From assembly GCA_944474755.1 (NCBI GenBank), contig OX104119.1:80093873-80157872 (forward strand): a DNA stretch of 64,000 nucleotides. Direction: 5' to 3'. The translations under genes and the position numbers were made by a program. Origin of the DNA: Limnoperna fortunei. Lineage: Eukaryota; Mollusca; Bivalvia; Mytilida; Modiolidae. A model generated the notes under the pieces. It was not told where the DNA came from. It did not search any database and saw only the letters and a program-made list of their open reading frames with translations. This document shows, one piece after another, positions 8,795 to 18,145 of this stretch; position 1 is the first letter of the stretch, and the number at the start of each line of letters is the position of its first letter.

Positions 8795-10045
8795 ATGCCT
8801 GGTGAAAGGGGGGATAGTAGGTTCTTCAAGGAACAAACTGTATTTGTTGATGTTTTGGACAACAGAACGGTGAATGCATCGGATGTGATCAAAAACGTGG
8901 AAAAGGAAGTTGGTGAAGGTACTGTAGTTGCATGTGTCCCAAAAGGTAGTAATGCATACGAGATAACACTTAGTGATCATGATGCCCTTGAATTAATTGT
9001 CGATACTGGCTTCATAGTTGCTGATAAAAAGTTCAAACCCAATGCCATTTTCTCTAGGCAGAAAGTTGTGAGTCTATTAAATGTATCACATTACGTGCCA
9101 GATCATGAAATAACTCAGAAATTAATTCAGTTTGGACTTGAACTCAAAAGTCCCCTTAGACGAAGAGTATATCCTGGAACAAAAGTGGCCGATGGAACAA
9201 GATATATTCTGGTACGCTTTCCAGAAAATAGACAAAGTTTGCCATACACAATGAGATTGTCTACCGGGGTTAATTCTTTTGAATATGTACGCGTTGTACA
9301 CGACAACCAGAAAAAGGTGTGTAGCAAATGTTTTGAAGCTGACCATGTTTATGCTAACTGCCCAGATAATATTTGTTATAAGTGCAAAAGCTCTGGACAC
9401 CTAGCAAGAGCTTGTCAAACTCCACCGTGTGACAAATGCAAACATGCTCTGTCATATTGTAAGTGTAAGCATGATGGCATTGATCAAACTAGAAGGAAGG
9501 AAGTTGATGAACAAAACGATAGACGGCAAGACGAGGATGGTGAATTGAATATGGAAAGTAATGAAGATGTAGATGACAAAGATGAAGATGTTCGTGAAAA
9601 TGATGATAAAGTAGATGATATGGATGCTGACGTTAAATCTGACAATGTTATTGATACAGATAAAAATTTAAATTCTGGTGATCAAGATGACAATTTGGAT
9701 TTGGAGAATGAACAACAAACTGAGGTACAATCTTGTGTATTAACAAATAATGTTGAAAATATTAAAAATATTTCTTGTGGGGGGAAGGGTTCTTCAGATG
9801 TGCAGCAACAGTTTTCATCTCAAGAAAACACATTAAGCTCTGTTGGGTCTGGTGATACAGACTCTTCTAAAGCTTGTCATTCAAATAATGTAGATGAAAT
9901 TCGAGAAGCTGATATATCGGATGAGGAGTTGACTGTTGCTATGACAAAGTTTCGTAGAAGGCGTCTAGTTACTAGTCCTAAATTATCAAAAGATGTTATT
10001 AAGAGGTTAAAGACCCAAAACAAAAAGTCAAATTCAAGTTCATAA
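8795..10045 (+). CDS. LINE ORF1: RRM-like and CCHC zinc-knuckle nucleic-acid-binding protein
   Basis: 416 aa from ATG 8795, chosen because 'caccATGc' is a good initiation context; the frame is open a few codons further up without another ATG. Residues from about 10 to 90 look like the RRM-like domain of L1/Tx1 gag proteins. Two clear CCHC knuckles follow, C176-x2-C-x4-H-x4-C189 and C194-x2-C-x4-H-x4-C207, plus a third cysteine cluster near 212-224. The region from about 225 to 320 is very rich in D, E and N, and the last 30 residues are basic. The expected role is to bind the element RNA, form the RNP and chaperone nucleic acids during integration. The frame is intact. The stop is followed after 32 bp by ORF2. 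Confidence 0.88.
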   Translation: MPGERGDSRFFKEQTVFVDVLDNRTVNASDVIKNVEKEVGEGTVVACVPKGSNAYEITLSDHDALELIVDTGFIVADKKFKPNAIFSRQKVVSLLNVSHYVPDHEITQKLIQFGLELKSPLRRRVYPGTKVADGTRYILVRFPENRQSLPYTMRLSTGVNSFEYVRVVHDNQKKVCSKCFEADHVYANCPDNICYKCKSSGHLARACQTPPCDKCKHALSYCKCKHDGIDQTRRKEVDEQNDRRQDEDGELNMESNEDVDDKDEDVRENDDKVDDMDADVKSDNVIDTDKNLNSGDQDDNLDLENEQQTEVQSCVLTNNVENIKNISCGGKGSSDVQQQFSSQENTLSSVGSGDTDSSKACHSNNVDEIREADISDEELTVAMTKFRRRRLVTSPKLSKDVIKRLKTQNKKSNSSS

Positions 10046-10077
10046 CTGTATACTCACTTTTATTTTTTCTTTTACAG

Positions 10078-13000
10078 ATGGTAAATATTGTATCCATAAA
10101 TGCTAATGGTCTTAGAGACAATACCAAATTTTTAAATTTGTGTCATTTTTGTAATGAAAATCATTATGATATTGTTGCTATTCAGGAGACCTTTTGGTCA
10201 GATGACATTGTATCTGATTTATTGAAATGTTGGAATGGTAAAATTTATTTTTCATGTGCTGACACAAACAGACAAGGTGTTGCCTTCCTAATTAGGAAAA
10301 ATATTGTCAATCGGGTAAAATTCATTCAAGGTTTTGATGGTAGATGTGTTCATGTTCAATTATGTCAAGATGATAATATTGTAAACTTAGTTAATTGCTA
10401 TGCACCAAATTTAGTTTCTGATAGAAGTGTATTTTTTCAGCAATTGCAAGACAAATTATCAAATATTGATAATGTCATCCTGATGGGGGACATGAACACA
10501 TCTCTGTCAAAACTGGACAGAGGTAGTAATTCACAACATACAGAAGATAAAGCTTTTAAATCGTTTATTAACTTGTGTGAGCATTTCAACATTTATGACA
10601 TATGGCGTGCAAGAAATCCAGTTTCCAGTACCTTCTCTTGGCGTCGTGTTGTTGAATCACAATTGTTGCAAAGTAGGATTGATTATATTTTAATCCCAAG
10701 AGTAATGTCTCCTTTTGTCAAAAACATATATTACAAACACAATACTTTCAGTGATCATTCCTTCGTTGTACTTAATGTTGATTTTTCACAAGTTGAAAGA
10801 GGTCCCGGTTTATGGATTTTCAATAATACTTTGTTAGATGATAAAGATTTTGTAGAAAAAATTGATAAATTGATTATGAGTGAAAAACAATGTCCTCTGT
10901 ATGAAACTGAAATTTTAGTTTGGCTCGATAATTTAAAATATAAAATAAGACAAATATCACAAATATATGCAAAAGATAAAAAGAAAAAAGAAACACAAGA
11001 ATATTTTAAAATTCAAAATGAATTTGAAAAACTTTCCGTAAAGGTTGCAAATAATCAAACTTTTGATAAAAATAAATACGAAGAACTAAAAACAGAATTG
11101 CAAAATTATGAAAATAAAATTTGTAAAGGTGCAATTTTGAGGTCCAAGGCTGACTGGGCTATTGAAGGTGACAAAAATTCCAAATATTTTCTTCAACTTG
11201 AAAAACACAGACAAGAAAATAATTGCATAAAAGAACTGAAAAATAATGAAGGTAAATTTGTATCAAGTACTAATGAAATTTTAAATGAAATTTTTGAATT
11301 TTACCAATCTTTGTTTAACTGTACAAAAATTGATGAAATAAAAACTGAAGAATTGCTAAGTTTTATAACTACACAAGTTTCTGAAATTCACAAAGAGTAC
11401 CTTGACTCTGAAATTACCCATGAAGAAATTTTTAAATCTCTAAATGGTATGTCCAGAAATAAGAGTCCAGGTAGAGATGGACTAACAGTGTCCTTTTATT
11501 TAAAATTTTATCATCATTTTGGAGATATTTTCAAAAAAGTTTTTGATGTTATTGAAAAAGAGAAAATTATGGCAAGATCAATGAGATATGGAGTCATTAC
11601 ATTAATATACAAAAATAAAGGAGAAAAAAATTCATTAAAAAATTTTAGACCTATATCCCTTTTGGCTGTTGACTACAAAATTTTAGCTCGAATTATGGCG
11701 AATCGATTAAAAGAAGTTCTTCCAACAATTATTTCTGAATTTCAGTCATGCTGTATTGTTGGTCGAGATATAGCGGATACTACATGCAGTATTCGTGATA
11801 TTATTGATTTAATTGAAGAAGAAAATTATGAAGGATACATGCTAAAAATTGATCAGCAAAATGCATTTGATAGGATTGATCATAAATATTTATTTAGTGT
11901 TCTAGAAAAATTTGGTTTTGGAGAAAAATTTATTAAATGGATAAAAATATTTTATACTGAAATTTTCAGTGCTGTGAAATGTAATGGTTTTCTGACAAAA
12001 TATATATCAATTAAAAATTCAATTAAACAAGGATGTCCAATTTCTGCCATTTTATATGTTTTAGCAGCTGAGCCTCTTGGGCAGGCATTGTTGAAAAATA
12101 AAAATATTCATGGTATTCAAATTCCTAATTCTGAAAAAGAATCAAAGTATTTTGCTCATGCCGATGATACAACGTTAACTTTGTCTGATAAAAATTCAAT
12201 AAGTGAAGCTTTTAAAATTTTTGAATTATATAGTCAAGCATCGGGAGCTAAAATTAATAAACAAAAGTCTGAAATAATGTGTATTGGTTCTGGTAATATA
12301 ACGGATACTGAACTTGAAAATCATGGAATTAAATTGTGTGAAAATGTCACAAAATTATTAGGAATATACATGGGAAAAGACAAAAATTTATGTCAAACTC
12401 TTAATTGGGATTTAAAATTAAAGAAAATTAAAACTATTTTATTTTTTTGGTCACAAAGAGATTTGACACTTCCAGGTAGAGTTGTTGTTCTCTCTTCTTT
12501 AATTATGTCAAGATTTTATTATACTTTAACAGTTTGTCCTTTACCAGAAAAAGTTAAAAATGAAATTCGACTAATAATTTTAAATTTTTTGTGGAAAAGA
12601 AGGTCTCATTTAGTAAAATATCAGTCCATTGTTGGTAAAAAGTTACATGGTGGCTTGAATCTGCCGGATATTTTTCTAAAAATGCAGTCTTTTCGTTTGA
12701 AATTTTTCAGAAAATATTTGGACAGTAATTGTGAAGCAATTTGGAAAAGTACTTTTGAATTTTTTATTTCAAAAATAGAAAATATTAATTTACGCAAAAA
12801 TGTTGTTTATACCGTTTTTAATTCCCGACAGCTATGTAACTTACCATTATTTTATAAGGAAATGCTACAAGCTTTTTATAGGCTAAAATCACAAATTGAA
12901 TTCAACATTGACATACAACACGTCTATGAGAATCCTTTATTTTGTAATCCATTCGTTCAGTATGGTGGAAAATCCTTATTATTTCATGATTTTATTGCGG

Positions 13001-13173
13001 CTGGTATTACACAAATCAAAGATATTTGTTATGAAGTTGTTCCTGGTTTTATTGCCGAAAATGCAGTTGTTGAAATCGTACAAGAGAAAAATCCAGAAAT
13101 CAATTCGGCACATGTTAAAAATGGCTTTGAAAAATACTCCATGCAATTCCTGTCACGTGGCATAATCACTTAA
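10078..13173 (+). CDS. LINE ORF2, N-terminal part: APE endonuclease and reverse transcriptase (frame broken near 13140)
   Basis: 1,031 codons from ATG 10078. Residues 1-235 form an exonuclease-endonuclease-phosphatase domain with N10, E37, the GDMN motif at 137-140, D202 and the SDH motif at 225-227, so the target-nicking endonuclease looks catalytically complete. The reverse transcriptase spans roughly 440-760: motif A has D592 and is followed by AFDRID, motif B reads KQGCP, and the catalytic pair is D696-D697 within AHADD. This enzyme nicks target DNA and reverse transcribes element RNA in place. The frame ends early because a base is missing near 13138-13143, after which only about ten unrelated residues precede the stop. 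No RNase H or restriction-like endonuclease is seen. A pyrimidine tract ending in ACAG directly precedes the ATG. Confidence 0.9.
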   Translation: MVNIVSINANGLRDNTKFLNLCHFCNENHYDIVAIQETFWSDDIVSDLLKCWNGKIYFSCADTNRQGVAFLIRKNIVNRVKFIQGFDGRCVHVQLCQDDNIVNLVNCYAPNLVSDRSVFFQQLQDKLSNIDNVILMGDMNTSLSKLDRGSNSQHTEDKAFKSFINLCEHFNIYDIWRARNPVSSTFSWRRVVESQLLQSRIDYILIPRVMSPFVKNIYYKHNTFSDHSFVVLNVDFSQVERGPGLWIFNNTLLDDKDFVEKIDKLIMSEKQCPLYETEILVWLDNLKYKIRQISQIYAKDKKKKETQEYFKIQNEFEKLSVKVANNQTFDKNKYEELKTELQNYENKICKGAILRSKADWAIEGDKNSKYFLQLEKHRQENNCIKELKNNEGKFVSSTNEILNEIFEFYQSLFNCTKIDEIKTEELLSFITTQVSEIHKEYLDSEITHEEIFKSLNGMSRNKSPGRDGLTVSFYLKFYHHFGDIFKKVFDVIEKEKIMARSMRYGVITLIYKNKGEKNSLKNFRPISLLAVDYKILARIMANRLKEVLPTIISEFQSCCIVGRDIADTTCSIRDIIDLIEEENYEGYMLKIDQQNAFDRIDHKYLFSVLEKFGFGEKFIKWIKIFYTEIFSAVKCNGFLTKYISIKNSIKQGCPISAILYVLAAEPLGQALLKNKNIHGIQIPNSEKESKYFAHADDTTLTLSDKNSISEAFKIFELYSQASGAKINKQKSEIMCIGSGNITDTELENHGIKLCENVTKLLGIYMGKDKNLCQTLNWDLKLKKIKTILFFWSQRDLTLPGRVVVLSSLIMSRFYYTLTVCPLPEKVKNEIRLIILNFLWKRRSHLVKYQSIVGKKLHGGLNLPDIFLKMQSFRLKFFRKYLDSNCEAIWKSTFEFFISKIENINLRKNVVYTVFNSRQLCNLPLFYKEMLQAFYRLKSQIEFNIDIQHVYENPLFCNPFVQYGGKSLLFHDFIAAGITQIKDICYEVVPGFIAENAVVEIVQEKNPEINSAHVKNGFEKYSMQFLSRGIIT

Positions 13174-13949
13174 AATCTTGCAATCCAAATAATGTTGACA
13201 AAACACCTCAAATTAAGCTTCGGGATAATACAAGTTATGTTGACTTCCATTGTGCATCTACAAAAATATTCTATGATTTCTTATTGAATGATTTCTATGA
13301 GCCTCCTTCGTGCGAAACATTCTGGTTGACAAAATTCCCTAAGCTAAATATATCCTCGGTCTACTCGATTGTACACATGCCTTTTTTACCACCCGATATC
13401 AAATGTCTAAGCTATCGAGTTACAATGAACAGTATTTTCACGCTGGACAAACTACACAAAATCAATAAAATTGACAGCGCAACGTGTCAGTTATGTGGAT
13501 TACACAATGAAAATCTAGAACACCTGTTCTGTCAGTGCGAGACAGTTCAAGGTCTTCATGTACTATTAAGGGAAATGTTACACAATTGTCTTATAAATAG
13601 TACACTACCACGTGATGTCGTCATACCTGAATACACCTTATTGATTTTATTAGGTTGGCCTTTTTGCAAACAAAAACATCCCAATTATAATTTTTATTGG
13701 ATTAATTTTATTCTAGGTGTAGCTAGACTTTCTATTTATAAAACAAGACAAGTAAAAATATTTGAGAACAAATTGATGGACTGCAAGAGGTTATTTATGT
13801 ACACACTGAGAAAATACACAGAATATTCATATCACTACTACAGAACAAAAAACCAATTATATTTATTCGAGAAATACTTTCTTCATAAAAATCCAACACT
13901 GACATGCACTGAAACAAAAGTTAAAATTCATTTTGTGTCGTCGTCCTAG
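13140..13949 (+). pseudogene. LINE ORF2, C-terminal part in a shifted frame
   Basis: From about 13143 the protein continues in the frame whose codons start at multiples of three, and is open to the stop at 13947-13949. The first ATG there, at 13284, is not a real start; the segment is the C-terminus of ORF2. It contains a cysteine/histidine cluster (C, C, H, C, C within 13485-13540) of the zf-RVT type found at the end of many LINE ORF2 proteins. Both parts together span about 1,290 codons, the usual length for an L1/Tx1 ORF2, so a single-base loss explains the break and this copy is probably inactive in cis. Confidence 0.85.
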
Positions 13950-14224
13950 ATATTGACACATGTTTGTGTTCATGTAAAAAGAGAGATAACTCGAATTTAT
14001 TTCGTATTTTTTCACACAGTCAAATACCTGTTATTTTTTAGGGCAAGGTCTTTTTCGTAAAACATTGACAGTATTACTTGTAATATTTCTTTTATTATCT
14101 TAATGTATATTGTAAAAAATAACATTGCTTTTGTATAGTTTTATTAGTGAACATGGTTAATAACCTGTTCGTTTTTTATTGTAAATAATTATTTTGTGAA
14201 TAAAATTTTATCAAATGAAAAAAA
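13950..14224 (+). other. LINE 3' UTR with polyadenylation hexamer and A7 tail
   Basis: 275 bp between the ORF2 stop and the target. AATAAA stands at 14199-14204 and the element ends in seven A at 14218-14224 before tRNA sequence resumes. The 'gagataactc' near 13981 is a motif also seen at the left end of the window. Confidence 0.75.
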
Positions 14225-14274
14225 GCGCTCGCTTTGCATGTGATAGGCCCCGGGTTCGATCCCCGGCATCTCCA
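14225..14274 (+). pseudogene. 3' fragment of tRNA-Ala(TGC) right of the LINE (unit 8)
   Basis: Bases 23-72 of the Ala(TGC) gene, including anticodon TGC, box B and the acceptor 3' strand. Without the acceptor 5' strand and the A box this copy cannot make a tRNA. It is the only one of the 44 Ala(TGC) genes that is destroyed. Confidence 0.95.
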
Positions 14275-14453
14275 CAAATTTTTGGTCTCTTGTTTTAATG
14301 GTAGTATAAACAGTCAGAGAAATGACAGTACGACAACAAGGTGATAAGTCAGTGTGTATATAACCGGGAGCTTGGTGAGGTTGCTATTACGAATAGGGCT
14401 GCGCGTTTCAACGGAACTAATATAGTCGTATAAATGAAGTGTCTAGGTAGCAA

Positions 14454-14525
14454 GGGGATGTAGCTCAGTGGTAGAGCGTTCGCATCGCAAGTGAAAGGCC
14501 CCGGGTTCGATCCCCGGCTTCTCCA
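14454..14525 (+). tRNA. tRNA-Ala (CGC), unit 8
   Basis: Identical to the unit 1 gene; it lies 180 bp downstream of the interrupted Ala(TGC). Confidence 0.96.
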
Positions 14526-14859
14526 GATTTTTTTTAGTATATATACCTAAAAGTCAGGGGATCATGATCGACTATATACCTGCAGGTGTCCCGACGCTGG
14601 CCTGCTTTTAGGATAGCTGCATAGTATAGTTAACCAATAAATGGCCCTGGAAGTCGCAAGAACATTGCTTGGCACATGTAGCTGGTGTACTCACTTGCTC
14701 GCAACTGTTCTTATTGTTCGCCTCTCCATGCAATTATGAGAGGCTTGGATAACTTTGTAAATTTAACTCGAGTTTTCAATGCGTGCGACTGATTACGCAT
14801 GTTACGTATAGTAATCACTGAACACTTGATATAGTGTAGTTAACAAATTTGCACTCAAG

Positions 14860-14931
14860 TCCCAGGTAGTCTAGTGGTTAGGATTCCGCGCTCTCACCGC
14901 GGCGGCCGGGGTTCGATTCCCCGTCTGGGAA
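14860..14931 (+). tRNA. tRNA-Glu (CTC), unit 9
   Basis: Identical to the unit 1 gene. Confidence 0.97.
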
Positions 14932-15291
14932 TTATTTTTGTGCTCATGTTTGCGATTGTATCGGTTTGTTTTAGAATTTGTAAGACTTTCCCGCTACTCG
15001 GAGATTCATATACATTTTAATTTAGGTACTGTGGCAATGCAAACATTTTTTGGTCGTCCTCGCATCAACTCTATGCGGCAATTAAAGCACATGATAGTTG
15101 GTATTGCAGCCTAACTTGACGTAAGGCAAATGAACCATAACTCCTTTCTTAAGAAATTTGCCAACTTGGCATAAAATAACAAAATATTTAGGACTAATCT
15201 TTATTTAATTGAACGAGTTGCTGAAGGTGGACAAAAGTAACCAGATTGACAGAAAGGATACACTATCATAAATTTCCAGTCATGTTACAAG

Positions 15292-15363
15292 GGGGATGTA
15301 GCTCAGTGGTAGAGCGCTCGCTTTGCATGTGATAGGCCCCGGGTTCGATCCCCGGCATCTCCA
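15292..15363 (+). tRNA. tRNA-Ala (TGC), unit 9
   Basis: Identical to the unit 1 gene. Confidence 0.96.
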
Positions 15364-15542
15364 CAAATTTTTGGTCTCTTGTTTTAATGGTAGTATAAAC
15401 AGTCAGAGAAATGACAGTACGACAACAAGGTGATAAGTCAGTGTGTATATAACCGGGAGCTTGGTGAGGTTGCTATTACGAATAGGGCTGCGCGTTTCAA
15501 CGGAACTAATATAGTCGTATAAATGAAGTGTCTAGGTAGCAA

Positions 15543-15614
15543 GGGGATGTAGCTCAGTGGTAGAGCGTTCGCATCGCAAGTGAAAGGCCCCGGGTTCGAT
15601 CCCCGGCTTCTCCA
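15543..15614 (+). tRNA. tRNA-Ala (CGC), unit 9
   Basis: Identical to the unit 1 gene; element B begins 78 bp after it. Confidence 0.96.
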
Positions 15615-15692
15615 GATTTTTTTTAGTATATATACCTAAAAGTCAGGGGATCATGATCGACTATATACCTGCAGGTGTCCCGACGCTGGCCT

Positions 15693-15704
15693 CCCAGCAG
15701 GCAC
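15693..15704 (+). repeat. Element B left terminal inverted repeat
   Basis: CCCAGCAGGCAC; pairs with 20753-20764 with one mismatch (G against T at position 5). Confidence 0.8.
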
Positions 15705-16015
15705 TCCACGTGGAATCAACGTGGAAATTCTGTTGATTTTTCGTGACACCGTTGATCAACGTGATTCCCACGTTGTTCCCACGTTGATGATTTCAACGTT
15801 GATAAATCGACGTACTTACCACGTTGAATCTACGTTGTTGTTTGCAACGTTGATTCTTCAACCTATTTTCTACGTTGTTTCTTAGTGGATAATTTCAACG
15901 TAGAAGTGTCAACCTATTTTCTACGTTGTTTCTTAGTGGATAATTTCAACGTAGAAGTGTCAACCTATTTTCTACGTTTAATCAACGTCGATGATTCAAC
16001 TTTTTTCAGTTGATC
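15705..16015 (+). repeat. Element B left subterminal ACGT-core repeat cluster
   Basis: I count 16 ACGT cores in about 300 bp, mostly as CAACGT, CCACGT or ACGTTG in both orientations. Within it a 51-bp unit is tandemly repeated (15859-15909, 15910-15960, then partial). Such clusters in transposon ends usually bind the transposase or an accessory protein; that role here is inference. Confidence 0.8.
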
Positions 16016-16590
16016 GAGTTTGTCCATTTTGTGTACTGTTTCTTAATAGCTATATGTGTGGTGATAAAGTCGTTCAAATATGTAAATTTACTATAAAAAT
16101 TATAATTAATTTAATTAAATAATGCAGGCGTGGATCCAAGGAAAGGCATTTTATTCATTAAATTACGCTTTCTGAACAAGTTACCCTAAATTTTTATTTG
16201 TTCCATTATCATCAGACCCTAGATCGATCTGCCCCTGTGATGAGGGTAATTTCTTGCGTTTCACTTATTTGAGACCCATAATTATTGCTATCGTGGATTT
16301 TTCTTTCTGGTGGGGTGTTGTCTCTTTGGCCTTTCATATTCCCTAAGACCTTGATATAAATAGCAGTATATTCACATCAGAAGCGGATCTAATATCTAAT
16401 GAAAATTCCCTTAAAATGCAAAATTCTCCACTAAATGTAATGGTAAATTTTATGCAAAAAATGAAGGTTTTTTTCAACAAATTTTTTATGGGACGTATGA
16501 CCTGCACCTGCATATTGCGTATATATAATTTTTCAAATAATTTAATTAATTTTGTAGTTTTTAAATTTTCGCGCGATTTTTTTTTCGGAC
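16016..16590. other. Element B interior, no gene seen
   Basis: AT-rich DNA without a supportable coding region. A 68-codon frame near 16416-16622 consists mostly of low-complexity F/N/L/R codons and has no recognisable motif. Confidence 0.4.
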
Positions 16591-16732
16591 ACCGCCATAA
16601 ATCTGAGCATGCGCATTCCTAACGTCCGGTCAATTATTTGAAAAAGCTAGGCCACGTGTGTTATTGCGGTGTAACAGTATATAGTACAACAAATATTTAG
16701 AGTGTTTTTGTAGTAAACTATTCAAGGTAAGT
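16591..16732 (+). promoter_or_regulatory. Promoter-like region and noncoding first exon with 5' splice site in element B
   Basis: A 'gagcatgcgcat' (about 16605-16616) resembles an NRF-1 site, 'ggtcaatt' follows (an inverted CCAAT-like core), CACGTG lies near 16653, and TATATAG stands at 16679-16685. About 40 bp further an exon end is suggested by the consensus donor 'aag|gtaagt' at 16726/16727. Together this looks like the start of a Pol II gene on the plus strand whose later exons are at 17575 and 18039. The assembly of these parts into one gene is inference. Confidence 0.5.
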
Positions 16733-17574
16733 TATCAGTCGTCAAAGTTATTCGTATTTAAATGTAATGCTTGATTTAGGCTAGTTAAAAGCCGGCACAT
16801 GAGCAATTTAAGCTTTATTTCGTAAACTTGTCGGAAAAACATGCTTTACGACGCTGAATACATGTATTTGTGCACACTTAACCATTAATTTTTTTTAATC
16901 TCTGAAAAGCATATTTAGGGAGTATTATGTTTTAAAAGTCAGATTGTTAACAGGAATGCATGAAAATGGGGGTATGTTAGGTACCATGTGGGTTGTTGTT
17001 CAGCAATGATCTCAAGATTATTATTGGCGAAACCATTTTGAAAATGCATTAAATTTGCATCCATTCTAACAAAGAAATAAAATATAAGAAAAAAATCACT
17101 GGGTTATTTTAATTTTACCCCCCCCCCCACAATTCGGGTGTAAAGCCTACCAAATGCATGTACATGAATACATGTACGTCCAGTGAATTCTAAACATTTC
17201 GGTTCTCAGTATTACTTTGCATTAGACACTTAGTGACTACGAAAAGACATCTGTACGATATAAAATGGAAATCACAAAGCTCTCAGATCTGAATTTAAGT
17301 TTATACAATAATTATAAGAAACAATTTAGAATTAACCGTGACAAGTTAACTATAAATGAGTGATTGTTTTTGAGGCAGGTGAATATTTGGTTTCTAATTT
17401 AAAAAAAATTTCCCACTCAGGTGAGCTAAAAATGGTATACCAATAATGTTAAATACAATATTTTATTGAGTTTTTTCCAGTTGTAATATCTTGAAATTTT
17501 TCGGGGTTAAGCTTACAATTTATTGGCATAATCTTGTAATCTTTTTCAATTCCATAATTTGTTTTACCTTATAG
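16733..17574 (+). other. Putative intron 1 of the element B gene
   Basis: 842 bp between the donor at 16727 and the acceptor ending at 17574. It contains a C11 run at about 17119-17129. No further exon was recognised, although the truncated domain in the next exon suggests that upstream coding exons were lost or lie undetected here. Confidence 0.4.
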
Positions 17575-17578
17575 GTTC

Positions 17579-18145
17579 ATGAGTAACAGACTCGTGTCAT
17601 GTTTGAACATGACTGGCAAACATGACAAGACCGCATTCAAAGAAACTAACCTTTTCAGGGTTATAAGAGGTGAGTTAGGAACAATGTAATTCCTTCATCA
17701 GTTTCCTTTTATGTTTATTGATGGGGATATAAAGGATATTTTACCCCTCACAAAGTTAGGATATAAAGGAGTCACCTGGACTTTTAACCAAACGGGCAGC
17801 TTTAGGTATTCTTTTTTGAGTTGGCTCACAGTATTTCTTTTAAAAAAAGCGAAGAAAATGGACTTTCTTTTCTATTATTTGATCAAGAAAAATATTGACT
17901 ATTTTTAAAACTTTTAAAGTTAAACTTTATCAAATTGTCTTCAATGTTTTTTTGTGATGACCATCATAAAAATAGTAGTTAATTGATACAAACTTACTAA
18001 TATAATTTAAATAAAATACATATTTTGTTTATTTTCAGATGCAGTTCTAGTATCGCACACAACTTCAGAAACAATTATCATTGATGAATGTTCCAAATTC
18101 CTTAAGTATGCCCCAAAGAGGAGTGGAGGACTGAAAAACAATTAG
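17579..18145 (+). CDS. Two-exon gene in element B: C-terminal half of a DUF4806-like domain
   Basis: Two exons fit together in frame: 17575-17669 (acceptor 'ttatag', donor 'gag|gtgagt') and 18039 to the stop at 18143-18145 (acceptor 'tattttcag'). The intron is in phase 1 and the joined codon is GAT. From the first ATG, 17579, the product is 65 aa, and the frame is open back to the acceptor. Features include GKHDKTAF (residues 13-20), VIRDAV (28-33) and FLKYAPKRSGG (52-62). As I recall it, this is the pattern of the end of DUF4806: small-residue GK..F, then a hydrophobic 'vi..av', then 'wLk.Ap.R'. The domain's N-terminal half is missing. Function is unknown; it may be a captured host exon pair or an element-encoded DNA-binding accessory protein. 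Confidence 0.55.

Larger units (their letters stand above)
8595..14224 (+). mobile_element. Non-LTR retrotransposon (LINE, probably L1/Tx1 lineage) inserted in a tRNA-Ala(TGC) gene
   Basis: A nearly full-length 5.63-kb element in the same orientation as the tRNA genes: 5' UTR (8595-8794), gag-like ORF1 (8795-10045), ORF2 with an APE-type endonuclease, reverse transcriptase and C-terminal zinc motif (10078-13949, one frameshift), 3' UTR and an A7 tail (14218-14224). The 3' junction falls at base 23 of the tRNA and the 5' side keeps bases up to 24, so any target duplication is only 2-3 bp. Tx1-clade elements that target multicopy RNA genes, tRNA genes among them, have been described in fishes. 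That this family targets tRNA-Ala is inference from one copy. Confidence 0.9.
14275..15692 (+). repeat. tRNA tandem array, block 2 (rest of unit 8, unit 9 up to element B)
   Basis: Resumes exactly in unit phase after the LINE. It carries Ala(CGC) of unit 8 and all three genes of unit 9. A private C near 14692 is shared with units 9 and 11. The block ends at 15692 with the target dinucleotide CT. Confidence 0.96.

Noticed and set aside
12896..13165. 89-codon frame overlapping the end of LINE ORF2
   Set aside because: Shadow of ORF2 in a third frame; the real continuation of the protein is in the frame open to 13949.
8595..14224. LINE as an R2-like element with restriction-like endonuclease
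   Set aside because: ORF2 starts with a complete APE-type endonuclease domain and there are two ORFs, which fits the L1/Tx1 lineage instead.
16416..16622. 68-codon frame in element B
   Set aside because: Composition is typical of translated AT-rich DNA, and it overlaps the promoter-like region.
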